From Sipunculus nudus (taxonomy: Eukaryota; Annelida; Sipuncula; Golfingiida; Sipunculidae): a stretch of DNA of 64,000 nucleotides. A program made the translations under genes and the position numbers. The stretch's first letter is position 1. Each line of letters starts with the position of its first letter. The notes beneath the pieces are model-generated. The model ran no database searches. It had not been told where the DNA came from and worked only from the letters and a program-made list of their open reading frames with translations. The stretch is from assembly GCA_026874595.1 (NCBI GenBank), contig CM049307.1, forward strand, positions 35,882,862-35,946,861, given 5' to 3'. Positions 50,405 to 61,916 of this stretch are shown piece after piece.

Positions 50405-53400
50405 ATGGTAGGTTTTAATCCTTCTAAAGACCACAATCTAAGCAAAGTCCAGTATGCAACAGCAGGTGCCATCAGTGGCATCGTAACCAGATGTGCTGCT
50501 CAGCCGTTGGATGTTGTCAAAATACGATTCCAGGTAATTTTACCGTAATTTATTTTGCGGTATTTTTACACATAGCAGATTAAGTCTAACTTTGGGACAC
50601 ACAGGATTTGCTATTAGAGTTCCATACCTACTGCAGTATGATTCACGACCTAGGGATTGGTCAGGGTCCTCTCAGAAATTAAGGTAGAGCATCAGTGTAT
50701 GTCTCTGTGTTCTTTCAGTCATCTGTTACGGAACCTAATATAAACAGATCACGTATGCGTGATGAACACAAATTCTGTAATGGAGATAAAAAAAAACAAA
50801 TCAGATTCTGCAACACTAGGCAGCGTGAAATGTCTAGGGGACTGAATAAAGAAGTCAGTGGTTTTTTGTTAACAAATAACTATAATTTATTCTTAAAACA
50901 ACCCTAACAATACAATACTCTAAATCAATACAATTATACAGTAAAACAGCGTTATAGCAACAAGTCAATATAATCACACAGAAAGATAATGGTACAGTAC
51001 CTCGATACCAACACCATCACAATGATAAGTCCTTTGAATGTAAACTCTCTCGGAGAATGACAGCCCAGTGGAAAGTTCTTGCAACAACACAGAAAGTAAA
51101 CTGAAGTCCAAATGTATAAAATCCAGGAGAAAGTTCTTGAAAATCTATTATTGCTGCATTTGTCGGATAAGGTCCTGACACACGCTTCTGCATCCGCTGG
51201 TATCTGCTCTGCTCTGCCCTCTGGTTCTAGAAAACAGCCCCTTTAAGGACCCTACTCAACAGTAAACATGCGTATCAGGAATTCTCTAGAAAGACATAGC
51301 CGTGTGTCTCTACACATACCAGGCTCATCACGTGACCCACGACCAGGCATGAAAACCCAAGTCTCACATGACAACGAGAGTTCATTCAGTACGGATTAAA
51401 CATAAAATGTAACAACAACACTAGTTACGCCCGTGTCACACAATAAAAAGAGCACCTGTAACACATCTTTATCGTAAACAGTATGTGATTTATTCATTAC
51501 ATATAATATTTTTTTTTCTCCACATCAGTCATTCAGTGTGAATATACACAATTCCATAGAGTGTCTCAGAAATGTGTTTTGAAGAAAGAAAATCCAGAAT
51601 TCACACTTTTAATTGTTCAAAGGAGTCCGCTGCTGATTTCAAATGATTAAATTTAGCCTGAAGCTGCCTGACTTGCCTAGGGAGCGCCCAGGGAACTATT
51701 CTAAGACTTCTCTAACTGGAATGTTCGGAGGGCTTAATACATCTTCAGTCGGTCAGTCAGCTGCCTGACAAAATAGTAAAGTTCTGGTTCATGTATGCTC
51801 TCACCTGTTTTTATGATACATATATATATTTGTACTATGGTACCTTTGTTTTTGTTCACAGCTACAAGTTGCTGGGCCCTCTGAAGCTAAGTACAGAGGA
51901 ATATTCCAGTGTGTCGGAAGAATAACAAAGGATGAGGGAGCGCGCGCTCTGTGGAAAGGGCACCTGCCGGCGCAGGCTCTGTCAATCACATACGGAGCAT
52001 TCCAGGTACATCCACAGTCGCACAAAAAGTCTTCACGAGATTGCTGAATATATAAATCTGAGACAGTGATGATCCTTGCAATTATAAATCAGCATTATGT
52101 TTACTTAGTGTGACTATTATTTTACATATTTTGAGTGGAATAAATTGAAATTACCATGCTTGATCTATTTTGAAAAAAAACTTTAGAAGCTTCTGATTGA
52201 AACTTTGCATTTAGATTTCATATTTAACTGTTAATTTTGCATGATAATTTTCTTTTAAATTTCCTCCTTTATTTTCAAGATTCTAACCTACATATTTCCT
52301 CCATTTATTCTTTCAGTTCTTGACATTTGAGATGCTGACTAAGACCGTGTGGTACTACCTCCCAGAGAAGTTTACCACGGACCTTAAACCATTCACTCAT
52401 TTTGCATGTGGTGGGGCAGCAGGGTGTGTGGCATCGATCATATCACAGCCCTTTGATGTCCTCAGAACAAGATTGATTGCTCAGGGAGAACCTAAGGTGA
52501 GAATCAGGTGTCCTGAGACATCTGATAAAGGCTGAATATCCATTTTAGAATAATTCTATAACTCTTAGTATATTTTTTCATATGTTTATTCCCTCCTCAT
52601 ATTAAAAGGCTCATTCATTTAAATTAACATGATTCTTTGTTGAGTATCCTACATTGAGGATTTGGGTATGGTAAAAAAATATGTTATTCTGCTCTTAACT
52701 TTGCCGCTATATGTCCCTTTGCCTCTGTATATCTCTCCACAGATAGTCTTTTGCTTGTACTCTACTTACGTGTTGCATCCCTGCAACCTTATTGAACCCT
52801 GACAGGTTTATATTTCCCATTTTCTTGAAACTGCTCATTGGGGCTGCCATTTTGCAATACACTTAAACCAGGATGTCACAGGTTGCATATCAGATTGATG
52901 GTATACCGCTAGTGGATTGTTATCTCCAGTTCTCTGAATTAAATGTGCCTGGTCTAAAGTTATAACAGGGATTAGGCCAAACAAAAAGTATGGGTCTCAG
53001 CCACTGTCTACATCAATTTTAACCCCCCATATCAAAAATTTTATTTTGATTTCCATCTTTCAAGAAGATAAAATAATACAATTTTGATAAGATTTCCTTT
53101 GTTCTGTAGTGCTTTTACCTGTTTAGCAAAAAAATTTTGTTATTATCATGCATTCCCTGATCATATGACCTTTTTATCAAAACATACAAAAAAGTTTTAA
53201 AAAAAATCTCGAAATAAGTGCCTGAGAACCATACCTTTTTTTTAGCTTTATGCTTATTTAGACGTAGACTTTTCTTATTTTGTCAGTGGCTTAACAATGG
53301 AAAGAACACCTGTCTAATAAGACCACCTGTCTATTAAGACCACCCTTGGGTAAATGGAATGCATTCACATTGGTTATAACTGGCTTAATAAGACCACCTG

Positions 53401-55003
53401 TAAATTAAGACCAGTCCCACATGAATTGCCAGTCCCACATGTGGTCTTATTCCACAGGTTTCATGGTACTTTGTATGTTTAGGATCAGATTAATGATATT
53501 TGCTATTGCATCAGTCAAAAGCACTGTGCAGTGTTTGCAATAGGTTCAGCACTTTACCTGTAGTTGTTATCTTCTCTTCCAGATTTACCAGTCCATGCTT
53601 CATGCCATGAGAAGTATTTTACATCAGGAGGGTCCTACAGCTTTTTATAAAGGGTTGTCAGCAACACTCATACAGATAGCCCCTTACTCAGGATTACAGT
53701 TTGGCTTCTATGCCATGTACAACAGGTTGTGGGATCTTACAACACATAGAAAAGAAGGCCAAAATATTGGTATGTAATGGATGACCCCTCTACTATTCTC
53801 TTATGGTCATGGCTGACCAGGAAAAGTTCAGTTCTTTTAATATTTAGGCTGGAGAATTCTAACATAAAATATTTTACTTTTTAAGATATCCTTGCAGGTT
53901 TCTTTTTCCATCATATGTTATGTAGTGTTGTACAAATTTAGGTTCTGTTAATAATTGTATAAAATTGTTTAATCATATCTCTGTCAGATGGTGATGGTAT
54001 TACCTGGTATATTTTTTCTTGGTTGGTCTGTCTGTTAGCAACTTAACATAATATTTGGACATAATTTTATTGAGGTTAAAGGGAATACCCTAGGAACAAT
54101 CCTTTAAATGTTGGAGGTAGTTAGGATAGGATTTTAATTCACAGGATTATACACCATTGTGAGATGGTCCCTGCACAGGTCAGGCCATTCATTTGTATTA
54201 GGGCCTTCATTTGTTCTGGAGCTCACCTGTGAAAAAATGTTAATGAATCTTGAAACTTGGTAGACCACAGGAAATTTGTATTAGGATCAGGGTTGGGCAG
54301 ATGATACCCAGGCGGGTAAACCCAGGCTGGTAATACCCCTTATTACCCGAGCTGGCAATAAGCCTTAAAACCCACATGCGGGTTTTAATTGGCAATATGA
54401 TTTGGGCTTTTCTAGAAGCATTTTTTTTAATCTCAGAATCGCTGTATAAAGTGCATATAATCAAGTAAAGAGGAAAAACTACAGTGTTTGTCCATGAAAT
54501 AAGTTTAATACCAATAGATCTTGGCGGAGGTGTCCATGAAGGCTCTGACTACACATCTAGTTTTATATGAAATTTATCTAACAATTTAACTAGATATAAC
54601 AAAGTAACTGAATTGTTGCACCATATTTTATGCTACAATGAGGTTAATTTGGAATCACTGTCACAGATATCTGACACATAGCTTTATTTATTTTGCAGGT
54701 ATGGTGCAGAGTTTTCTTTGTGGAGGTGCTGCAGGTATGTGTGCTAAAGCTGGGATCTACCCCCTAGATTTTGTTAAAAAACGGTTACAGGTGCAGGGTT
54801 TTGAAGGAGGCTGGTCCAATATTGGTGAAACCAGGACATATAATGGATTAATACACTGTCTGAAGCAAGTGGCCAAGGAGGAGGGGGCAAGGGGCTTCTT
54901 TAAGGGACTCAGTCCCAGTCTAGTTAAAGCTGTTTTTACTGCTGGTGCTAATTTCTGTGTCTATGAACAGTGTTGCAATATTTTAAGCTCTAAGGGTTCA
55001 TGA
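50405..55003 (+). CDS. SLC25A19: Mitochondrial thiamine pyrophosphate carrier (SLC25A19-type), complete CDS, 5 exons
   Basis: This is a mitochondrial inner-membrane carrier of the SLC25 family; the best match I recall is the thiamine pyrophosphate carrier SLC25A19, which brings the cofactor to matrix dehydrogenases. Coding exons: 50405-50533, 51862-52005, 52317-52496, 53583-53769, 54699-55003. All junctions are GT-AG with consistent phase, giving 314 residues against about 320 in human. The three carrier signatures are PLDVVKIR (residues 34-41), PFDVLRTR (136-143) and PLDFVKKR (235-242). Each is followed by a second motif: DEGARALWKG, QEGPTAFYKG and EEGARGFFKG. The start MVGFNPSK resembles the family's MVGYDPK. 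The exon itself begins at 50379 after TTTTCAG, so 26 bp of it are 5' UTR. At least one upstream non-coding exon is expected; I could not locate it. The function is inferred from the family, and the ortholog group should be confirmed by a tree. Confidence 0.95.
53285..53465. repeat. AAGACCAC-rich short inverted repeat in SLC25A19 intron 4
   Basis: TAAGACCACCTGT-type phrases occur three times in direct orientation, and CCACATGTGGTCTTATTCCA lies in inverted orientation at the right end. The result is a short MITE-like unit. It carries no gene. Confidence 0.45.
54230..54562 (-). repeat. Truncated AACTAGATGTGT-type repeat in SLC25A19 intron 4
   Basis: On the minus strand it begins AACTAGATGTGTAGTCAGAG, then ACCTCCGCCAAGATC, like the first bases of the 28177 element (AACTAGATGTGTCGG...CCCCCGCCTTGGGC). 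The left limit is a guess. This copy lies antisense to SLC25A19. Confidence 0.4.
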
Positions 55004-57553
55004 TGTATAAAACAGTAATGTTTTTAGGCTTTTAACTTAGTATGGTTATTTATTCAGGTTGTTAACTCCTTAGCCAAAGTGATAATATAATCAGCAAAGA
55101 TAATTGGATTAAACTGAAAGTCATCTGAGCTACAGAGTATGCCCTTTTTCATTATCCTATAACGGTCTATCTCACCATCTATTTGCAGATCTGACTGTAT
55201 TAATGTTAGATCCAGGAATTCTTAATTTCCTCACATTACTTAAGACCTTGGGTTCTTGGAAATGGGTCACCTTGACCTAAAAACATCAGCCAGACTTAAT
55301 TTATAACTGTCAAAAATTAAAAAAACCTAATAGTCCCTTTGGCCAGCCTTAGTGTAGCTAAACCTATTTGCTGTTCAACATGACCAACTCGTCAATTATT
55401 TTAGTATTGATCATAGTCTGAGTAATTATTTTTGGATGTGTATTGCTTGTGTATGATCCATATTTTATTTTTTTTGAGTACCACACTTTTCTCAGGGGTT
55501 TCTGTTTTGTTTTATGCTTGTATTTCCACTGTTAGTATTTATTTCATCAGATGATATTCATATCTACACATTTAACATTTCCATATATATGTTACATGAT
55601 AGGACTATAAGATATTAAACAGACATATACATTGACAGTTATTTTATAATGCTTGATGTAAGTTAATTTACAGTTGCACATTTTATGAATGTTTACACTG
55701 TGTGCATGAGAGTTGTGTAGTTCTAGAATGCTTTATGTAATTGTTATATTGAGAGTATTGACACGTAAAAAAAGGAAGAATACTTTACTTGTAGAAACTG
55801 GTATGAAATCACTACAAACATGTAACCACATGAACATCATCTGTATACTTCAACATTACTCGTGGTGTAAATTCTAATGTATATGTTAGTTAAATTTATG
55901 GTATTAGTGATGTTAACATAAGTACAATAATATAATATTGTAAAAGAATACAGTTCACCCTGAGAACATGATGGCTTGTCCAGTAGAGATGATGAAATCC
56001 CCTGACGGTGTGAACCATATCAGATAGGAATTCTTATTATCATGGGGTTGTGTTATCATGGGCTACAGTTTGTGTATAAACTTCCATTGACATGCAGCTA
56101 TAGGCGGCTTTTTTAAAATAATTTAATTGTATGTTTACCGGATTTATAGTATATTGTATATATTGAGAGTATTGTGATATATATTAAAGCTGTCGGCAAT
56201 TATGGTGCCATAACATAATGACACGGTATTTATGTGATAATCCTTATCATATTAGGAGAAAGATGTGTATGTCATGTTTAACCCCGACCAGTTGTATATA
56301 GTATTAATAGATTTTTAAACGTATGCCATAATTCAGGCAGCATCCAGCAGGATTAAAAGATCAAAACAGTATTGTGATCTGAAGGCCATAAGAATCTCAC
56401 ACATCGGATTTGCTCATTACATGTGGTAGTGTCCTTTTGTTCCAGAAGCCCATATAATTCATGTATATGCCTGCAGGTGGCGCCCTGTTATTGACAAAAT
56501 TTCATGGCCTCCGCGTAACATTCATGTCAGCTGGCTGCAGTATTGCATGTTTTAATCATGTGATGATATTGCTGCATGAGGACGCTAACCACCCTGTGTT
56601 TGAAGTGCACATATGTGTTTGTGTGTGTGTCTGACTGAGACGAGGAAGCAGGCATACCCTTTTACAAGTTGTGTTTTCAACTTGATGCGCAGACAGTCAG
56701 CTAGTGACCCCTGGCGGGACATGTATAATCAGTTATCTTAATAATCAGTGTTTTACGTTTGTTCTTTGTGTTGATGAAACAGTTTGGTCTTAGATATTCC
56801 TATTTTATATCAACAGATATTTAGCCATTTTATACCGGGATCCAGGTACATTTGTTATTGACCATTATCTTGAAAGAACGTGGCCAAATGGGCAATTTTT
56901 ATGTCATAATAAATGTATAAATCCATGTTTTTTATTTGTTTATATCTGCATGTCTTTACGCCTCCATAATAAAACTGTGGCCCTTCAGACTGTACCTTGC
57001 GAACGCGTCGGATCATGCGAGGAAAATACATTTTGTCATTATGAAAATGACATCCAGTCAAGTGCTCTGATGTGCATGTTGCATCGGTGACTAACTGCAT
57101 AAGGACTAGCAATGAACACGAAAGTACAAGTACTGCTTCGTCTGTGCTGACCCAGTTGACGGCCAGGAGGGATAACCAAATGCCAGTCGGTGACCCTCCT
57201 CATATAATACATCAGTGGCTGACCAATGGGCAATTTTAAAATATGTTCGTTTTCACAAGGAATTAATGAAATTTTAAATGATACATTTTTAAAATATTAG
57301 TAAAGATACCATGAGGATGTTGTGATAACATGGAAATGGCCGTCACTAAGAGGTTAAGTGCAAATTTTTTTTTTATAAATCTGATCTTTTAATTTTTTTT
57401 AAAACTTAACCTCAAGGGTATACAGTTTATGATGACATCCTTAAAGATTTTTATTGTATATAAAATAAAGAATGTTTAGAAGAATTTAAAAGTAAACCCT
57501 AAATTAAAAAAAAAATTGGTGCTTGTATTCATTTACCATAGAAGAAATGATAT
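55004..57553. other. 3' UTR and intergenic sequence after SLC25A19
   Basis: AT-rich sequence with no gene recognised. Candidate polyadenylation signals are ATTAAA near 55614 and 56183 and AATAAA near 57464; which one is used cannot be told. Confidence 0.4.
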
Positions 57554-59300
57554 TTGTATCCGCCAAAACAGAGTTTTGCGGATACTATGTTTTCAGCTGC
57601 ACGCCGCCGCCGCCGCCGCCGCCACCGCGTAGGTGTCCGGAGAACTCCTCCGTAACCGCTGGGAGGAATTTTACGAAACCCTGGATTATGTTCGGGTCAC
57701 ATGTTAACTGCTGCGCCCCGATTTTGTTTTGACCTCTGACCTTTCCTCTGCGCTCTGCGTTCGTTTGTGCATCTGTTTCCACACATAAACCCACATATCT
57801 CGGGAACCGTTTGACCGATCAGGAAAATTTTTTTTACACAAATGTAGCCCTTGGAGAGCTTTATAACATACACAAAAAATGGTGGTGCCACCTGCAACCA
57901 TGTTTGCACAGTGTCCATCTGTTCGTCTGCCTTGGGTTAAAATCACTCATATCTCTGCAGGTACTTGACTAATTCACCTGAAATTCGGCATGCGTACACA
58001 TCCTGGATAGCTTTTCTGATTTTATGACAGGTGGCGCCACCTACATTCACGTTTACGCTGCAGACATCCAAGCTCATATCTCGGTAACCGTTTGGCCGAT
58101 CAGGAAAATTTTTTTGCACAAATGTAGCCCTTGGAGAGCTTTATAACATACACAAAAAATGGTGGCACCACCTGCAACCATGTTTGCAGTGTCCATCTGT
58201 TCGTCTGCCTTGGGTTAAAATCACTCATATCTCTGCAGTGACTTGACTAATTCACCCGAAATTCGGCATGCGTACACATGCTGGATAGCTTTTCTGATTT
58301 TATGACAGGTGGCGCCACCTACATTCACGTTTACGCTGCAGACATCCAAGCTCATATCTCGGGAACCGTTTGACCGATCAGGAAAATTTTTTTGCACAAA
58401 TATAGCCCTTGGAGAGCTTTATAACATACACAAAAAATGGTGGCGCCACCTGCAACCATGTTTGCACAGTGTCCATCTGTTCGTCTGCCTTGGGTTAAAA
58501 TCACTCATATCTCTGCAGTGACTAGACTAATTCACCTGAAATTCGGCATGCGTAAACATCCTGGATAGCTTTTCTGATTTTATGACAGGTGGCGCCACCT
58601 ACATTCACGTTTACACTGCAGACATCCAAGCTCATATCTCGGGAACCGTTTGACCGATTGGGCCAAAATTTTGCATGTGTATAGATCTCACATAGCTCTT
58701 CATCATACGCAAAACTGGTGGCGCCACCTGCAGCCATTTTTGCACAGCTCCTGTCTGTTTGTCTGCCATGGGATAAAATCACTCATATCTCGGCAGTGGT
58801 TTGACATATCTGCCTAAAATTTTGCAGGTTTATACATCCCCGACAGCTCTCTTGATTTTATGACAGGTGGCGCCACCTGCATTCTAGTTTATGCAGCAGA
58901 TATCCAAGCTGATATCTTGGGAACCGTTTGACCGATTGGGCGAAAGTTTTGCATGTGTATAGTTCTCACATAGCTCTTTATCATACGCAAAACTGGTGGC
59001 GTCACCTGCAACCATTTTTGCTCAGCGTCCATCTGTTTGTCTGCCACGGGCTAAAATCACTCATATACATGTAGTGGTTTGACTTAACTGCCTTAAATTT
59101 TGCATATGTATACAACTTGGACGGCTTTCTGGATTTTGTGGTATGGGGGGCAACCTACATACACAATTTGGCTGCAGACATCCATGCTAATATGCAACAC
59201 TCAATTTTCCCTTGCCACTCAATCCATGCCTCACTTCACCCGTTCCACTCTGATTAAGGCGGATACACGTAGTCGCTTATGGACTACCCGTATTCTAGTT
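57554..59300 (-). repeat. Tandem-core hairpin element, copy D (complete, longest core)
   Basis: In reverse orientation the start AACTAGAATACGGGTAG is at 59300 and the 3' hairpin is at 57556-57585. Perfect GGTGGCGCCACC sites lie at 58030, 58308, 58439, 58588, 58717 and 58866. The steps 131, 149, 129 and 149 alternate after the first 278-bp gap, whose middle site is GGTGGCACCACC-like. Beside the 3' hairpin is a GCC run of about eight triplets (57602-57627), expanded relative to copies A-C. It is non-coding. Confidence 0.88.
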
Positions 59301-61732
59301 AAAAAAAGTGGTTTTCAATAAATTTTTAAATTAAAAAAAATATTTATCAAAAAGTATATGTCTCATACTTCTTTTAATTTTTGCATATATGTTTCTTATA
59401 ATATGAATTTTTAAAAGTTCTTAAGTAGGTTTTCGTTGAGTTTAACACATTTAAATTTGATGTAATTTTGGAAGACGTATTTTGAAATAAAAACGTTGTT
59501 TTGGTGAAGAAAGTTAGCACCTTAAACTTGAGGTATATTTTCTGTTTGATTTAAATCTTAGAAGAGACAAATGGACATCATTAAAAGACATTTACTTTTC
59601 AGAAATGAATGACAGAAAATAATTTAAAAACATTTTAATGTGACAACCCTTTTCCTGAAATTTTCTTTCTTCTCTGGTTAAGAAGATCAAGTAACAAACT
59701 TTAATTCTGTAATAAAGGTTTTACTTTAACCGTAAGTGTATTTTCACCGTAAGTGTATCAGTAAATGTTTAATCCTGACATCTTAACATGTTTATACCCG
59801 TAACTGACGACAGGCGGGTCGGGGGTCTGACCAGATTATATCGCTGTGCATGAGATGTTCAGGGGAACACGTCCATGCATGCCAGCATTTTAAATAAAAA
59901 ATATCCTTCGAAAGTAAATGTATTATTTTGATGATTAAAATGGGAGGGAACGACTGAAATACGGGAATTTCGGGAAGTTACGATATAAACAAAGCTGATT
60001 AAAAAATAATTTAATCGTTCTTTGCGAACGATTTGCAATCCGTTGAACACATGTACACGTTTATTGCACGTGTTGCCCTGTTAGAGTATGTTCAACAAAA
60101 TTATATACGCCTTAATTTTCAGTTGTCAATCTCATGCAGCCCTCTTGGAAACTGGGGAAACCTTGAAACCCATTTGAGGTAAGAGAATTTGAGAAATATA
60201 CCCCAAATCAGGTAAAAGTAAGGGGATTTGTTTAAATTAACTGGTCCAGAAGAGGAAGTGTCCAGTTTGCTGTATTTTGTCTCATGTACAGTTAAATATA
60301 GCATATTCTGGTGGATCAGTGCTGTTTAGTGTGTTTCTTAAAATTACTGGCTGCAAATTAATGTGCACTTATCTTACGAAAAACAAATATCATCATTAAA
60401 ATGATCAAGTTTGGGTTTGAACAGCTAATAACAGTAATATTTTTTACTCGATTGGTTATATTTAAAATTTTAAATGTCTTATAAATTTCTACTGCATGGT
60501 CGTGGGGTTGTATATGTTTAAGGACATACCTTGGAGTTGTTTGCGGTAGTGATTAGCTCATTAAGAATCGTAACAAATAAGTATTCTCAGTAGCAGAAGT
60601 TATATAAAAATCTTCAATGAAAATTACATTATATTGTCTAGTTTTTTGGATCAGAATTTAAATTTAATCAAAATTTTCTTGTTGTGGAAGTTCTGTCACA
60701 CTTCGTCCTTAACAATGCACCCATTTCGCGGAGGATACAACTACTCTGGAGATAATGACCTTCTTTTCTTGCAAGTAACAGTGAAATGTACCTGAAAATC
60801 CAAAGAAGGGATCGAAATTCAATCTACGCTGCGCCAGCGCAACAGATGGGGACACTTTTGATTGCGCTGGTTTACTGGGCGGCTTCTTTCTCCACGTAAC
60901 ATGATGCGTCAAACTCCACAGTGCTCGCAGATTAGCAAGATTTTTTTATTGTTATGTGGCGGTCATGTCATTTTTTTCTTAATTTTTCTCACACCTATGG
61001 CTCTAATTTGCAGTCGCTTGTTTCAAATTAATAGTTAAAAGTCCGTAGGTCACGTGGACAATTTGTTTTCAGGTGTTAAATTTGAAATTTGATGAGGTAT
61101 TTTTTAGTTGTTTTGGTAAGTTCGCTGTAGTTGCTGTGATTTTTTTTCATCAGTTCATATTTTTTTCTTGGAACATATTTATTTTCTTTTTAACTTAAAA
61201 GGTTCTGTTTCAATATTGCCAGCTTGTACAACAAAACATACGGCTTCCGCTTTGCACTCAATCATTTGTGAAAATGGAACCTAGTGACACGAAAAACTTC
61301 TGTTAATAGTTGAAAATGTTCACAATCAATACTGAAAGAAAACTAAATCGAAAGAAAATGCAGCTGCATATAGACTTTTTACACCACAGATATTATATAT
61401 CATATGTTTTTCTGCTTTTATTATATTATATAACATAAAACATGCTATTTTTTATGATTATGTACAGCTTCTATTCGGACAAATCTTCTGGTAACCGTTT
61501 ATGCCTGGTGAAAACACGTAATTTGACAATTTTACTTGTTTTTTTTTTTTATTTTACTCTGTGATGATATTATTTCACATTCTTATAAATTCTTGTCTTG
61601 CATATAATATAGTATACACTCTGTCTGAAATATAGTACACACTTGGTATATTTATATATTTATTTATTTATTTATTTATATATATATATATATACATACA
61701 TACATATATGTATACATATCTTACATCTTATA
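59301..61732. other. Intergenic sequence, no recognised gene
   Basis: AT-rich sequence; a small CpG-richer patch at about 60800-60910 has no recognisable product. A TA/ATTT-type microsatellite lies at about 61646-61716. Confidence 0.5.
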
Positions 61733-61916
61733 TGGGGCCTGGACAGTCGAGGGGCTCTCCACTCGGCGACCCGGGTTCGATGCCCGGTGTGGCTATGAGA
61801 GTGGGTTGCAGTTGCCCGTCTAAGGTCGGTGGTTTTCTCCGGTTGCTCAGGTTTCCTCCGCCTTCAAAGACTTATTATGACTAATTATACAATCCTTGTA
61901 TAATAAATAAAGTTTA
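61733..61916 (+). mobile_element. tRNA-derived SINE
   Basis: The head resembles a tRNA, with a perfect B box GGTTCGATGCC (61774-61784) and an A-box-like sequence about 35 bp before it. A body follows with GTGGTTTTCTCCGG and CTCAGGTTTCCTCCG, similar to conserved central sequences of invertebrate SINEs, and the tail is ATAATAAATAAAG. RNA polymerase III transcription is inferred from the boxes. It is not an intact tRNA gene, as no cloverleaf closes around the B box. Confidence 0.65.

Noticed and set aside
61733-61810. Functional tRNA gene
   Set aside because: Only an A-box-like sequence and the B box are present; acceptor and anticodon stems do not pair, and the flanking body is SINE-like.
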